A stretch of DNA of 64,000 nucleotides from Klebsiella pneumoniae (GCA_945862325.1 CAMAXZ010000020.1:1-64000), one strand, 5' to 3'; counted from the first letter of the stretch, positions 18,722 to 33,600 are shown. Notes: generated by a model from the sequence alone, not told the origin. Numbers and translations: made by a program.

Positions 18722-19333
18722 CTACCCCAGCACGAAGTTGGCGCTGATGCTGACCCGGGGACGGGCGCCTTGATGCGGGTGGACGTGGTGCATGAGCCAA
18801 CCCGGGAAACACACGAGCAGCCCGTCGACGGGGCGCACGTCCTGCCGACCGGGAAACAGATCGAGGGGGTCGGCGCGCCCCACCGAGCCGCGCGGGTCGA
18901 GGAAGCTCAGGTGGCCGGCGGGCGCCGCGGCGTCGGGTTCGCCGGCGTCGACGTAGTAGGCGCATGCCCAGTGGGCGTCGCCGTGGTGGTGCGGCAGGCT
19001 GTAGTGCCCGCGGCCCATGACCATCGCCCAACCGAAGCCGCCGATGCGCAGGGTGGGGTCGAGCGTCTTGCCACGCGCCGCGCACTCCGCCGCCAGCGCG
19101 ACGCGGAGTCCGTCGACGAGCAGCGATGCGAGCGCTGGGAAGGGCGCGCGCCCCCGCTCGAGCAGATCCGGGGAGCTGTGCCAGCCGCCCACGTTGCTTT
19201 GGCGCACCCCTGGCGTGCTGCGCGCTTCGGCGAGGAGGGTGTCGCGCAGGTCCGCGCGGAGGGCCTCGGTCCCGGGCGGCCGGGACAGGTAGAGCGGCGA
19301 CGGGAACAGGAGCTCCCGCCGGGGTGCCGTCAC
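18722..19333 (-). CDS. 2OG-Fe(II) oxygenase, TIGR02466-like
   Basis: A 203-residue enzyme from a GTG start that overlaps the upstream lipoprotein stop by four bases. NVGGWHSSPDLL is the N-terminal hallmark of the putative 2OG-Fe(II) oxygenase family TIGR02466. The iron site appears as HHHGD (115-119, H and D ligands) with the distal His in GWLMHHVHPH, and the 2-oxoglutarate-binding Arg is likely in ARPRVSISANF. Such enzymes hydroxylate amino acids or peptides; the substrate is unknown. It ends five bases from the convergent thioesterase, so a link to the diaminopropionate pathway is possible but unproven. Confidence 0.7.
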   Translation of the reverse strand: MTAPRRELLFPSPLYLSRPPGTEALRADLRDTLLAEARSTPGVRQSNVGGWHSSPDLLERGRAPFPALASLLVDGLRVALAAECAARGKTLDPTLRIGGFGWAMVMGRGHYSLPHHHGDAHWACAYYVDAGEPDAAAPAGHLSFLDPRGSVGRADPLDLFPGRQDVRPVDGLLVCFPGWLMHHVHPHQGARPRVSISANFVLG

Positions 19334-19941
19334 CACGTCGGCGGGCCGTGCAGGAGGGAAGCGCCGCCGTACGAGCCGGTGCCCGGCGCGCCGAAGGCCA
19401 CGTCTGGGCGGCCGTCGCCGTCGTGGTCGCCGCTCGCGAGCGAGGCCCCGAAGCCGTCGGAGCGCGCGTCGCCCGTCGTGACCGCGTCGGCCGCCGCGAG
19501 GTCGACGACGCCGCTCACACCGCCGAGCACGAGGTAGGCTGCCCCCTCGAACACGCCTTCGCTCCAGTCGCCCGGGGCGCCGACCAGCACGTCCGCCAGT
19601 CCGTCCCCATCGGCGTCGCCGCCCGGCGACACGGCGTGCCCGGCATAGCCCCACGGCTCGGTCCCGCGGAGGGTGATCGGGGCGGCCGAGGCCGACAGCT
19701 CGCCGGACGCCCCTCCCAACACGAGATACGCGGCGCCGACGGCGCTGGTGCCGCCGTTGCAGGCCTCCGCGCCGTCGGGGTTCACTGCGCCGTTCTGGTC
19801 GTCGCAGTCGTCCGGCGGGGAGTGCCCGTCGAGGTCTTCATCGACCGGCGCGGTGTCGGCGCTGTCCTTTTCCGCCGGTTGGTCGGTGGGGGTGCACGCG
19901 GTGAGCGCGAGAGGCAGGAGCGAGAGGGTCCAGCGTTGCAT
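19330..19941 (-). CDS. FG-GAP repeat lipoprotein with one MopE-like Asp/Cys motif
   Basis: A 203-residue lipoprotein with signal MQRWTLSLLPLALTACTP. The linker holds DSADTAPVDEDLDG, then PPDDCDDQNGAVNPDGAEAC, the short Asp/Cys unit common in MopE-like surface proteins. Two FG-GAP repeats follow (GDADGDGLADVLVGAPGD and GDHDGDGRPDVAFGAPGT), each a calcium-binding-type loop of a beta-propeller blade. Two or three blades cannot close a propeller, so the gene may be a truncated relative of the large protein at 30602-34090. A TAGCCG box has its TA 12 bases before the ATG. Confidence 0.75.
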   Translation of the reverse strand: MQRWTLSLLPLALTACTPTDQPAEKDSADTAPVDEDLDGHSPPDDCDDQNGAVNPDGAEACNGGTSAVGAAYLVLGGASGELSASAAPITLRGTEPWGYAGHAVSPGGDADGDGLADVLVGAPGDWSEGVFEGAAYLVLGGVSGVVDLAAADAVTTGDARSDGFGASLASGDHDGDGRPDVAFGAPGTGSYGGASLLHGPPTW

Positions 19942-20036
19942 GCCGGGCGGCTAAGCGCGCGAGCCGCGATTCGCGATTCGCCAGCACATTCGGTCACTTC
20001 GAGCGACCGCGCGGTCCGCCGCCGGGGGGCGGCCCG

Positions 20037-20495
20037 CTACGCCATCTCCGCCGGCAAGAACGCCAGCAGCCGCGCCGGGCGCGTCGCCGGTAGACGATCG
20101 ACGTCCAACCACGCGAACGTCGCACGGCCGAAGGGGAGCGCCCCCGCGGGCGCGCCGAGCAGCCGCGCCGCGATCTCGCCGATGGTCGGGTGGTGCCCGA
20201 CGAGCAGGGGGTCGTCGAAGCGCGCCACGACGTGGAGCACCTCCGCCGGGGTGCCCCCGGCGAGCTCGTCGATCGGCCACACGCCCACGTCGGGGAAGCG
20301 GGCGTGCGCGACGCGCGCGCTCTCGGTGGTGCGGGCGTAGGGGCTGTGGAGGATGCACCCCGGCCTCCAGCCGGACGACGCCGCGCGGGCGATCACACGC
20401 TCGATCTGCGCGCGGCCCTCCGCGGTCAGGGCGCGATCGCGGTCGGTGGCCGCGACGTCGCGGGCGATGCCGTGGCGGAGGAGGGCGATCTGCAC
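20037..20495 (-). CDS. SixA-like phosphohistidine phosphatase (histidine phosphatase family)
   Basis: A 152-residue protein from GTG 20495. The N-terminal LLRHGIA provides the phosphorylated His of the branch-1 histidine phosphatase family, and LVGHHPTI supplies the second catalytic His. Short length and LTAEGRAQIERV are typical of SixA, which removes phosphate from phosphohistidine in phosphotransfer proteins. The start has no Shine-Dalgarno but has TACACT with its TA 12 bases upstream. It diverges from the triple-fusion gene with 34 bases between. Confidence 0.85.
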   Translation of the reverse strand: MQIALLRHGIARDVAATDRDRALTAEGRAQIERVIARAASSGWRPGCILHSPYARTTESARVAHARFPDVGVWPIDELAGGTPAEVLHVVARFDDPLLVGHHPTIGEIAARLLGAPAGALPFGRATFAWLDVDRLPATRPARLLAFLPAEMA

Positions 20496-20501
20496 CGCGC
20501 G

Positions 20502-20523
20502 AGTGTACCGCGCCGGGTAGGTT
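20502..20523. promoter_or_regulatory. Candidate overlapping divergent -10 boxes
   Basis: TACACT on the minus strand (TA at 20507) is exactly 12 bases from the SixA-like GTG. TAGGTT on the plus strand (TA at 20518) is exactly 12 bases from the ATG of the fusion gene. A -10 box at this distance puts the transcript start at the first base of the start codon. The two boxes are 11 bases apart, so RNA polymerase could not occupy both at once. Positional inference only. Confidence 0.4.
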
Positions 20524-20529
20524 CGGCGG

Positions 20530-22389
20530 ATGCTCCCATACGGCGTCCTGAGCCCAGCCCCCCACGACGTGCCTCTCGCCCTGGGGCTCCTCACGCTCTG
20601 CACGGAGGGTCGCCCCGAGCGATCCGACGCGATTCACCTCATCCGACACGCCTACGCGCGCGGGGTGCGGGTGTTCGACACCGCCGACAGCTACGCCCTG
20701 GACGACAAGGACGCGCACTACGGCGAACGCCTGGCGCGCGAGGCCCTCGAGGGGCGTTCGGACGCGCGGGTGATCACCAAGGTCGGGATGGCGCGACCGA
20801 AAGGCCGATGGGTGCCGGCGGCGCGACCGGAGCGCCTGCGCAAGCAGGTCGACCGCTCCCTCGTCGCGCTCGGCGTGGACACCCTCTTCCTGCTCCTCCT
20901 CCACGCGGTCGACCCCGCCGTGCCCTACGAAGACCAGCTCGGCGCCCTCGCCGACCTCCAGCGCGCCGGCAAGGTGCGCCACCTGGGGCTCTGCAACGTC
21001 GACATCTCCGAGATCCGCCAGGCGGAGCGGCACTTCGTCGTCGCCGCGGTGCAGGACGAGCTCTCGGTCGTCAGCCGCGCCGCGGCCACCGACGGCACGT
21101 TCGCGTATTGCGCGGCGCGCGGGATCCCGTTCCTCGCGATGCGGCCGTTCGGCGGGCACGCCAAGGCCGTCGGCCTCGAGAAGAATCGCGCGATGAAGCC
21201 GATCGCGGACCGCCACGGTGTCAGTCGCCACGAGGCGGCGATCGCGACGCTGCTCGACCTCGGGCCGCCGATCCTGCCGCTGTTCGGCGCCACCCGTGCG
21301 GAGAGCGTCGACGCCGCGGTCCGGGCCGCGGCGATCCGGCTCGACCAGGTCGACCGCGACGCGATGAAGATCTCCTTCCAACCCGACGAAGAGGCGCAAA
21401 TCCGCCTCGCCCCGGACGCCGAGACCGGGCCCCACCGAGACGGCGAGGTGGTGATCGTGATGGGGATTCAGGGCGCGGGCAAGACCTCCTTCGTCGAGCG
21501 CGCCGCCGACCACCTCCGGCTGAACCGCGACCAGCGCGGCGGGTCGCTCGCGGACCTCCTGCCGCCGTTGCGAGAGGCCCTCGCCGGCCCGAACCCGCGG
21601 GTAATCCTCGACAACACCTACCCCACGCGCGTGTCGCGCTGGCCCGTCGTGCGCGCCGCGCGCGCCGCGGGGGTGCCCGCCCGCTGCGTCCACGTCGCGA
21701 CGTCGCCGCGCGACGCCCTGATCAACGTCGTGAACCGCGTGATCGACCGCTACGACCGCCTGCTCGGGCCCGACGAGCTGAAGGAGCTCGGCAAGACCGA
21801 CCCGAACCTGCCGCCGCCCGCCGCGCTTCAGCGCTACGTCGCGACCTTCGAGCCCCCCGGAGCCGACGAGGGCTTCGACTCCATCGAGACCATCCCCTTC
21901 GCGCGTCGCCCCGGCGGCGGCGAAGCGCGCGGGCTCCTGCTCGACGTCGACGGCACGCTGCGCGTGACCCGCAGCGGCGACCCCTACCCGGTCGACCCCG
22001 ACGACATCGCGGTGCTCCCCGGCCGCACCGAGGTCCTCCGGCGGTGGATCGCCGACGGGTACCGCCTGTTCTTCGTGTCCAACCAGAGCGGCGTCGCCTC
22101 CGGCAAGCTGAGCGCCGACGCCGCCCGCGCCTGCTTCGACCGCACGATCGCCCTGCTCGACGTGCCCGTCGACGAGGTCGCGTTCTGTCCGCATCCCGCC
22201 TTCCCCGCAGGTTGTTTCTGCCGCAAGCCGATGCCGGGCATGGGCGTGTGGCTCGCCCGCCGCCACGGTCTCGACCTGTCGCGCACGGTGATGGTCGGCG
22301 ACATGGACACCGACCGCGGGTTCGCCGATGCCCTGGGCGTCGCGTTTCACGACGCGGCGGCGTTCTTCGCGGGAGCGAGCGACGGTTGA
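20530..22389 (+). CDS. Triple fusion: aldo/keto reductase - P-loop kinase - HAD phosphatase
   Basis: A 619-residue three-enzyme polypeptide. Residues 1 to about 290 are an aldo/keto reductase with the tetrad D50, Y55, K84 and H125. Residues 305 to about 455 are a P-loop kinase with Walker A GIQGAGKT (312-319) and a DNTYPTR segment like polynucleotide kinases. Residues 465-619 are a HAD phosphatase with LLDVDGTLRV (D472 and D474), SNQSG, and a zinc-loop pattern C553-x-H555 and C562-x-C564 as in GmhB and histidinol phosphatase. Kinase plus HAD recalls T4 Pnkp and PNKP, where the order varies. No frameshift or stop separates the domains. The joint substrate is unknown. Confidence 0.8.
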   Translation: MLPYGVLSPAPHDVPLALGLLTLCTEGRPERSDAIHLIRHAYARGVRVFDTADSYALDDKDAHYGERLAREALEGRSDARVITKVGMARPKGRWVPAARPERLRKQVDRSLVALGVDTLFLLLLHAVDPAVPYEDQLGALADLQRAGKVRHLGLCNVDISEIRQAERHFVVAAVQDELSVVSRAAATDGTFAYCAARGIPFLAMRPFGGHAKAVGLEKNRAMKPIADRHGVSRHEAAIATLLDLGPPILPLFGATRAESVDAAVRAAAIRLDQVDRDAMKISFQPDEEAQIRLAPDAETGPHRDGEVVIVMGIQGAGKTSFVERAADHLRLNRDQRGGSLADLLPPLREALAGPNPRVILDNTYPTRVSRWPVVRAARAAGVPARCVHVATSPRDALINVVNRVIDRYDRLLGPDELKELGKTDPNLPPPAALQRYVATFEPPGADEGFDSIETIPFARRPGGGEARGLLLDVDGTLRVTRSGDPYPVDPDDIAVLPGRTEVLRRWIADGYRLFFVSNQSGVASGKLSADAARACFDRTIALLDVPVDEVAFCPHPAFPAGCFCRKPMPGMGVWLARRHGLDLSRTVMVGDMDTDRGFADALGVAFHDAAAFFAGASDG

Positions 22390-22425
22390 GCGAGGCGGGG
22401 CGGGCGGCGGCGCCGGCCCCACCCC

Positions 22426-23199
22426 TCACGGCACCGGCCGCTCGAACACCAACACGAACCGGTCGCTCGTGCCGCGCCGCTCCGCGGCGGTGCGGGGCGA
22501 CGCGCTCCAATCGCGCGCGTCGGCGGGGTTGCGCAGGAACGCGTGGCTCGCGGAGAGGCGGAACCCCGCGGCCTCCACCTCCGCGCGGACGACGCTCTCG
22601 TCGATGCGGTGGAGGGTCTCCACGTCCGCGAGGCCGCTGCCGGCGGTCGCCGAGTGATCGACCACGACGTAGCGGCCACCGGGCTTGAGCGAACGGAAGA
22701 TCGCGGCGTTCATCGCCGTACGGTCCACCTTCTGCCACACCGAGTCGTGGTAGAAGAGCACCATCACGACGGCGTCGAGGTCGCGCACGTCGCCGAGCGG
22801 GTCGTCGAGCTCGCGGTCCAGGCGGGTGACCACCGCGTTCACCGGCCGGGCGAGGCGCTCGGCCCACGGCGCGGCCGCGAACCGTTCGAGGACGAAGGTG
22901 CTGTTCTGGCCGTACACGCGCCCGGCCGGTCCCACGGCGCGCGCGAGCAGCTCGGTCGTGTAGCCGCCGCCCGCCATCAGATCGGCGACGCGCTCGCCGG
23001 GGCGGACCCCGATCGCCGCGAGGAGGTCGGCGGGGCGCCGGCCTTCGTCGAGCGCGCGATCGGCGTCGGTGCGGTCGGCGGCCGCTACGATCGCGGCGTA
23101 GACGTCCGGCGGGACGGCGCGCGCGGCGGCAGGGGACGCGCCGGGGGGGGCGGGTGTCTCGACGTGCGCGCAGGCGAGGAGGAGGAGCAACGTGATCAT
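22426..23199 (-). CDS. Predicted lipoprotein methyltransferase (COG4798-like)
   Basis: A 257-residue protein starting MITLLLLLACAHVE, a short type II signal with Cys10, so lipid-anchored outside the cytoplasm. The body is a Rossmann methyltransferase fold: RVADLMAGGGYTTELLARAVG as motif I, VYGQN, DLDAVVMVLFYHD and LKPGGRYVVVDHSA. COG4798 proteins share this pattern. An exported SAM-binding fold is odd because SAM is cytosolic, so these may be non-enzymatic or use another ligand. A substrate cannot be proposed. It is convergent with the triple-fusion gene. Confidence 0.75.
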   Translation of the reverse strand: MITLLLLLACAHVETPAPPGASPAAARAVPPDVYAAIVAAADRTDADRALDEGRRPADLLAAIGVRPGERVADLMAGGGYTTELLARAVGPAGRVYGQNSTFVLERFAAAPWAERLARPVNAVVTRLDRELDDPLGDVRDLDAVVMVLFYHDSVWQKVDRTAMNAAIFRSLKPGGRYVVVDHSATAGSGLADVETLHRIDESVVRAEVEAAGFRLSASHAFLRNPADARDWSASPRTAAERRGTSDRFVLVFERPVP

Positions 23200-23264
23200 G
23201 AACGTCCCGGGCGAAGGGCCTCGTAGCCCGGCGCGGCCGCCAGAGGGGCGACGGTGGGTCCCGC

Positions 23265-25006
23265 TCAGCCCGTCGTCACCCGTACGTTCTCGAGCAGCAG
23301 CGCCACCCCGTGCTCGTCGGGGCCCGGCGCGTGTTCGACGAGGAAACGGAACACCTGGTGAGAGAACGGCCGCAGGTGAAGCTGATTGTCCGCCCGCACC
23401 GCGAAGTTGCACGTGCCGGGCCACAGCGAGCGCCAGAGATCGGCCTTACGCTCGGGGTGGGCGACGCGCGCGGCGGCCAGCCACGCTTCGCGCAGGTGGT
23501 ACCAGGACTCCCATTGGAGGTCCTCCCCGAACCGGGGCACCAGGGCCGCGCGGAGAGCGGCCTCGGCGACCGCGAAGCGCTCTTCGAAGGCGCGATCCAA
23601 CGCCCGCGTCACGAGCGGGGGCAACGCCGCGGGCGCGGCGTCGGCCGGGCCGCTCGCGGAGACGTCGAGCTCATCGGCGCGCCGGAGCGCGGCGAGGAGC
23701 GCTTCTTCGACGCCGGCCTCCACGTCCGCGACGAGCTCCTCCGGGGTGGCGCGCGCCTCGAGCCCGGCGACGCGGCGCCCCGCGTGCGCCAGCACCGCCG
23801 GCCGCGCGCGATCCCACGCCTCCGCGACCGCGACGAGGTCGACCATCCCGAGCTCCGCCGGCGGGATCGTCTGGAGCCAGGCGAGGCGCGCGAGGGCGTC
23901 CGGCATCGGCGCGCCGGTGGGCTCCGGCGCGTGTGCCCGCGCCGCGCGGGGCGGGCGCGCGAGGGTGTCGCGGATCCACCGCGCCAGGACGAGCCCACCC
24001 CCGCCGAGCCCCCACCACGCCCAGACCACCGCCGCCGACGCCGCGTCCGGCTCACCGCGTGCGCGCGCGAGGGCCGAGCCGACCGCCCACACCCGTGGCG
24101 AGCCGCCGGGCGCCTCGGACAAGCGACGCACCGCCGCCCAATCCCCGCGCTCCGCGGCGTCGCCCACCCTCCACGCGCGCGCGCGACGCCGGTTCCACCA
24201 CCCGCGCCCCTCGAACACGTCGAGGAGGGTGAACCAACGGCGGGCGCCATCGACGTCGCCCATCGCCACCGCGAGCGCCGCGCGGACGGTGAGGTCCGCG
24301 GTGTCGCGCAGCGCCCCGAGGGCGTCGCGCAGGCGCTCCGCCGCGGCGCCCTTCGCCTCCGGGCGCTTCCGCGCGAGCGCCCGGGTGGCGTCGAGGAGCG
24401 CACCGCCGAGCGGGTGGAAGGGCGTGCGCGCGAAGACGCGCGACAGGACCTGGGTGAGACGGGTCCAGCCGAGGGGCACGGTGACCGCGCGCACGAGGAT
24501 GCCTGGAAACAGGAAGACCGCATACGGGAGGTACAGGGTGAGCACGTCGCCGGGGCGCGAAAGGTCGATCTCGCCGGCGAGCGCCGCGACGCCCGCCGCG
24601 AGGAACATCGCGCCTCGGACCAGGAGCACCGGCCCGGACCACCCGTCGAGCCGCGCGCCGCTCCACGGGAGCTCCGGGACGCTCGGGATCCGCCACATCG
24701 CCGCGCGCCCGCCCACGAACGGTGGGAGCTCCGGCGCGGCCTCGGGCGCGGCGCCCGCCGGGGCGTGACACAGCTCCGCCCGGATGCGCTTCGCCGGGTC
24801 CCGCAGGTCGGCCACGGACTGACGCACGAGGTCCGCGGTGCGCGGACGCGGGCCGAGCGGGCTCGGGTGCTCCGCGGCGGACCCGACGCCGATCTCGAGC
24901 ATCGCGAGGAGCTTCTGCGCCGCGCGCTCGATCTCGGCGCGCGAGGCGGTGATCGGCACGTCGAGCACGTGGAACGGGTTGCGGTCGATCCCGAGCTCCG
25001 ACGGCA

Positions 25007-25007
<1 letters not shown>
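23265..25007 (-). CDS. Membrane protein with degenerate J-like N-terminus, partner of Hsp70
   Basis: A 580-residue protein whose ATG overlaps the Hsp70 stop by one base (TGATG), so the two are made together. NPFHVLDVPITASRAEIERAAQKLL looks like J-domain helices I-II, but no HPD tripeptide follows. Two hydrophobic segments (about 155-180 and 185-215, including LLVRGAMFLAAGVAALAG and LPYAVFLFPGILVRAV) suggest membrane insertion, with a third near VVWAWWGLGGGGLVLA. The rest is helical and Ala/Arg-rich, repeat-like. Possibly a dedicated Hsp70 adaptor. No family is recognised. Confidence 0.6.
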
Positions 25008-27460
<2,453 letters not shown>

Positions 27461-27512
27461 GAGCCGGGAGCTTAGCCGCGCGGCCTCACCCGCGCCGACG
27501 CGTCCGGCGTCA

Positions 27513-29127
<1,615 letters not shown>

Positions 29128-29131
<4 letters not shown>

Positions 29132-30570
29132 CGAGGGTCCTCCTCGATCACCAGGGACTCCGCCGCCACCTCGAAGATCGGGATCGCGTCCACCACCGAC
29201 GTGTCGAGCCCGTGCTCACGGAGCAGGAACGGCGGGTACGGGCGATACAACAGTCGCGCTTCGACGACGATCGGCCACGTGGCGCCCGTCGCGTCGAAAG
29301 CGTAACGGACGTCGCGCGTCTCGCCCGCGGCGAGCGAGTCGTCCGAGACCGACCGGGCGGCCCCGATGAAGTCGAAGGTCTCGGCCCCGAGCTCATCGCT
29401 CAGGTAGGAGCGGAACACCGACTGCCGCGAAGCGACCCACGGGTCGGCGTTGGGCTCGAGCGCGGAGTTCCAGTCCTTGAGGTCGCCGTTCGCGTCGAGC
29501 GCGCCCGACTCGAGGAGCACCCTCCCCTCGCCGTCGGTGACGTACAGCTCGATCCACACCTGCCGGTCGAACGCCGAGCCGCTCGGCAGATCGTGTCCTT
29601 CGACGAGATTGGTGACCGCGACCTCGACCGCCCCGAGCCCGGCGTCGCCCACGATCGGCGTCAGGGCGAGGGACGCGGCGGTGCGCATGAGCGCCTCGAC
29701 CTCCCGATACTGCCGGTGGGAGTCCGGGAAGGGCGTGAGCGCGACGTCGGCGCCGATGAACGTGTGGCGGTGCAGGGTGCGGTCCGGCCCGCCCACCGCC
29801 GCGCGCCCCGTGTAGGCCGGCATGTGGCAGTCCTGACACGTCTGGATCGCCGGCGCGGCCTCGGTGCCCCCGGCCGCGAAGTTCTGCTCCAACCACTCCG
29901 AGTAGGTGAACTCCACCTGGACGCGGTGGAGGTTCTCTACGTTGTGACACGACCGACAGACGAGCGCCTGCTCGTGGATCGGCGAGTGTTGAGACCCGTG
30001 GGCGCTCGTCTCGAGCGGATCGGCGATGGTACCGAAATAGTGATCCGCGCAGTGGGTGAACTGGTTCACCCCTTCGTAGACGTCGTACAGCTTGTGGCAC
30101 GACACACACGACACACCGTGCTGCGCGGCCTCGGGCAGCCGTGACTTGGCCGACACCGTCTGGTCCATCCGCACCGCCGCGGTCAGCGTGGCGATCGGGG
30201 CGTGACAACCGACGCAGTTGAGCGGCTGGTCGGTCGTCTCGCCGATGTGGCGGCTGCCCTCCCACATCACGGGATTGGTAGCGGAGTACGCGTGGATCGA
30301 GCCCTGCCACTCGTCGTATTGGTCGGGGTGGCACCCGGCGCAGCTCTCGACGTCCGCGAAGTCGCGAATGTCGTACGGCTCGTGCTCTGGGCTGCCGTGA
30401 TCGGTGTCGTCGCTCGTATCGGTGTCGGTGTCCGGCGTCGGGGGAGCGGCGCAGTCGGTGTCCGCGTCGAGCCGCGCGACGCGCGCCGTCGACGGCGCCA
30501 CGCCCTGCGCGGCGGGCGCGTCCGGCTGCGCGCAGGCGAGGAGGCACACGAGTGGAACGAAGACGCGCAC
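29128..30570 (-). CDS. Five-haem c-type cytochrome lipoprotein
   Basis: A 480-residue protein starting at GTG 30570 with signal VRVFVPLVCLLACAQP (lipid Cys13). It has a short Asp-Thr linker and five CxxCH haem sites at residues 77, 119, 155, 205 and 245. The surroundings (CHPDQYDEWQGSIHA and CHMPAYTGRA) resemble the cytochrome c554 family of multihaem proteins, found in periplasmic electron transfer to or from outer-membrane partners. The C-terminal 230 residues form beta strands without haem sites. First gene of an operon with two Asp-Thr lipoproteins; a TACTCC box is 10 bases upstream. Confidence 0.85.
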
Positions 30571-30601
30571 GGAAGGAGTATCGCCCGGGCGCGTCACCCT
30601 G

Positions 30602-33600
30602 TCACTCGCCGCCCAGACCTTCCCACACGTACAGGGCGCCCCCGTCGTAGACCGCGGAGTCGTCGTAGTACCCGCCGGCGACGAGGTCGGGCACACCGTC
30701 GCCCGTGAGATCCGTCGCGCGATCCGGCATCGTCCAGCCGAGGTAGCTGTCGCCGCCGCTGCTCGGACCGTGGAAGCTGGCGTCGGCGGTCGACGCGCTG
30801 AGGCTGCCGCTGACGGGGCCGTACCAGAAGTAGACGGCGCCAGAGCTGGTGTACCCGGTGTCCTGGCCCCACGCGCCGACGGCGATGTCGTTCACGCCGT
30901 CGCCGTCCTGGTCGCCGGGGGAGTACGCCGCCTTGCCGAAGTAGTCGTACGCGGTGGTGCCGTACAGGGTGGCGGAGGCCGTCGTCGGGAGGGCCCCGCC
31001 GCCGTTGTAGATGTAGAGCGCGCCCGCCGACGTGACCGCCCCGTCCGCGTAGTACGCGTTGACCCCGACCTCCCCGTAGCCGTCGCCGTTGATGTCGCCG
31101 AGACCGGCGACGTCGTAGCCGAAGTAGTCGCTCGAGGTCAGCCCGCCCCAGCGGTAGTCGGCGGTGGACGCGCTGACGACGCCGGAGCGCCGGGTCGAGT
31201 CGCCGAGGAACAGGTACGCGGACCCCGCGTACGACGCCGAGGTGCTGTCGTAGTACGCCCCGACGAGCATCTCGCCGAAGCCGTCGCCGTCCACGTCGGG
31301 CACGGTCGCCACCGAGTACCCCAGGTAGCTGCTCGCGCTGATGCCCCGCACGGTGAAGTCGGCCGCGCTCGCCGAGGCGCTCGACCGCGTGGTGCTCGAC
31401 CCGTAGTACAGGTACGCCGCGCCGGCGGAGCTCGACGGCGTGTCGGTGCCGTACGCGCCCATGACGATCTCTTCGTAGCCGTCGCCGTCGAGGTCGTCGC
31501 CGCCGCCCACGGCCCACCCGAAGTAGTCGTAGGTGACCGCGCCGGTCATCGTGGCGGTCGAGCCCGCCAGGGCCAGGCTGCTGCTGCCGCGCGACGCGCG
31601 GCCGTACACGATGTAGCCGAGGCCGTAGTAGCTGCCGGCGTAGTAGGCGCCGACGACCAGCTCGTCCATGCCGTCGCCGTTGTGATCGGCCGCCGCCATC
31701 GCGTATCCGTGGTACGCGGAGGTGGACGTCGAGCCGCCGAAGAGGAGGTCCGCCCCGTTGTAGGACTCCGAGGCGGTCATCGGGCCGTACCACACGGCCG
31801 CGCCGCCGGTGCCCGACGCCGGGGAGTCGTACCCGCCGATGCCGCCGGCGAGGTCGTCGTTGCCGTCGCCGTTGAAGTCGCCGGTGGCGGCCGACCGCCC
31901 GAGCTGGTCGGACGACACGACGCCGGTGAAGCGGTAGTCCGCGGTGGTGGCGGCGTTGGCCCCCGCCCAGCCACAGTCGGTCGGCGAGTCGTCGCAGTCG
32001 TTGTCGTAGCCGTCGGCACAGACCTCGATGCCGGCCGGGCTCGCGAGGTTGGTGCTGTCGTCGCAGTCGTCGTCGTTGGCGGCGTACCCGGTGGGCACCG
32101 AGCACGCGAGGGTCGTGCTGGACGCGTCGCCGTAGCCGTCGGTGTCGGTGTCGGCGTAGAAGATCGAGCCGACGCCGTCGTCGACCGTCCCGTCGCAGTC
32201 GTCGTCGACGAGGTTGCAGGACTCGACGCCGGCGGGCGACGCCGCGGCGGAGGCGTCGTCGCAGTCCCCCGCCGCGGACGTGGTGAGCGCCTCGGACGCG
32301 TCGGAGCAGTCGGCGTCCGCGGACACGACGGTGCCGGGCGACGCGGGCAGGTAGCCGTCGTCGTCGGCGTCGAGCCAGCAGAGCTCGCCGCCGTCGCAGT
32401 CTTCGTCGTCGGCGTTGCCCACGACCTCGGTGGCGAGCGGGTAGTCGCCGTTGTCGTCGTCGTCGCAGTCTTCGTCGTTCGCCACCCAGAGGGTGGACGC
32501 GTCGCAGCCGGTCACGGCGATCGACGCGTCGCCGAAGCCGTCGCCGTCGCCGTCGTAGTAGAACGACGCGTCGCCCGCGGTGTCGGCGTCGTCGGCGAGG
32601 CCGTTGCAGTCTTCGTCGACGTCGTCGGGGTCGCACACCTCGGCGGCGCCGGGGTTCACGGCGACGTCCGTGTCGTCGCAGTCGTCGTCGTTGTCGACAT
32701 AGGACGACGGCACGTCGCAGGCCGACACCGTCGTGCCGCCGACCCCGTAGCCGTCGCCGTCGGCGTCGGCGTACCAGGTGGACGCCCCGGACGCGCCCGT
32801 GTCGTCGTCGTCGGCGGCGCCGTCGCAGTCTTCGTCGAGGTCCGCGGCGTCGCAGACCTCGGTGCCGGCGGGGCTTACCGACGCGCGGGTGTCGTCGCAG
32901 TCGGTGCTGTCGGCGACGTAGCCGCTGGGCGCGGCGCACGCCGCGACGCTGTAGCGGGCCCCGCCGAAGCCGTCGTCGTCGAAGTCCAGGTACCAGGTCG
33001 ACGCGGACGACGTGTCGAGCGTCGGGTCGGCGTCGTCGACGCTGCCGTCGCAATCTTCGTCGACCGCGCCGTCGCACACCTCTTCGGCCGCCGGGTTGAT
33101 CGACACGTCGGCGTCGTCGCAGTCGCTCGCGTCCGCGACGTAGCCCTCCGCGGCCTCACAGGACGTCGCGGTGGTGGCCACGTCGCCGTAGCCGTCGCCG
33201 TCGGCGTCGGCGTAGAACGTCGACTCACCTCCGGCCCCCGCCTCGTCGACCTCGCCGTCGCAGTCCTCGTCGTCGCCGTCGCAGGTCTCCGCGGCGCCGG
33301 GGAACGCGGTGATGTCCGCGTCGTCGCAGTCGTCGCAGGCCTGGACGCCGTCGCCGTCGGCGTCGTCGCCACCGGTCGAACCGTCGCAGTTGTAGTCGAC
33401 CGCGATGTCGCAGCTCTCCGGCGCCCCCGGGTAGAAGGCGGCATCGGCGTCGTCGCAGTCCCCGGCCCGCGTGGAGGACGCGGCCGGCTGCTCGCACGCG
33501 GTGAGCACCACCGCCTCGTCGCCGAAGCCGTCCTCGTCGACGTCGGCGTACCACTCGTCGGCGTCGGGCGCGTCGTCGTCGACGGTGCCGTCGCAGTCGT

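Noticed and set aside
22390-22425. GC-rich hairpin between convergent genes as terminator
   Set aside because: Pairing is imperfect and could arise from GC-rich sequence alone; no T run.
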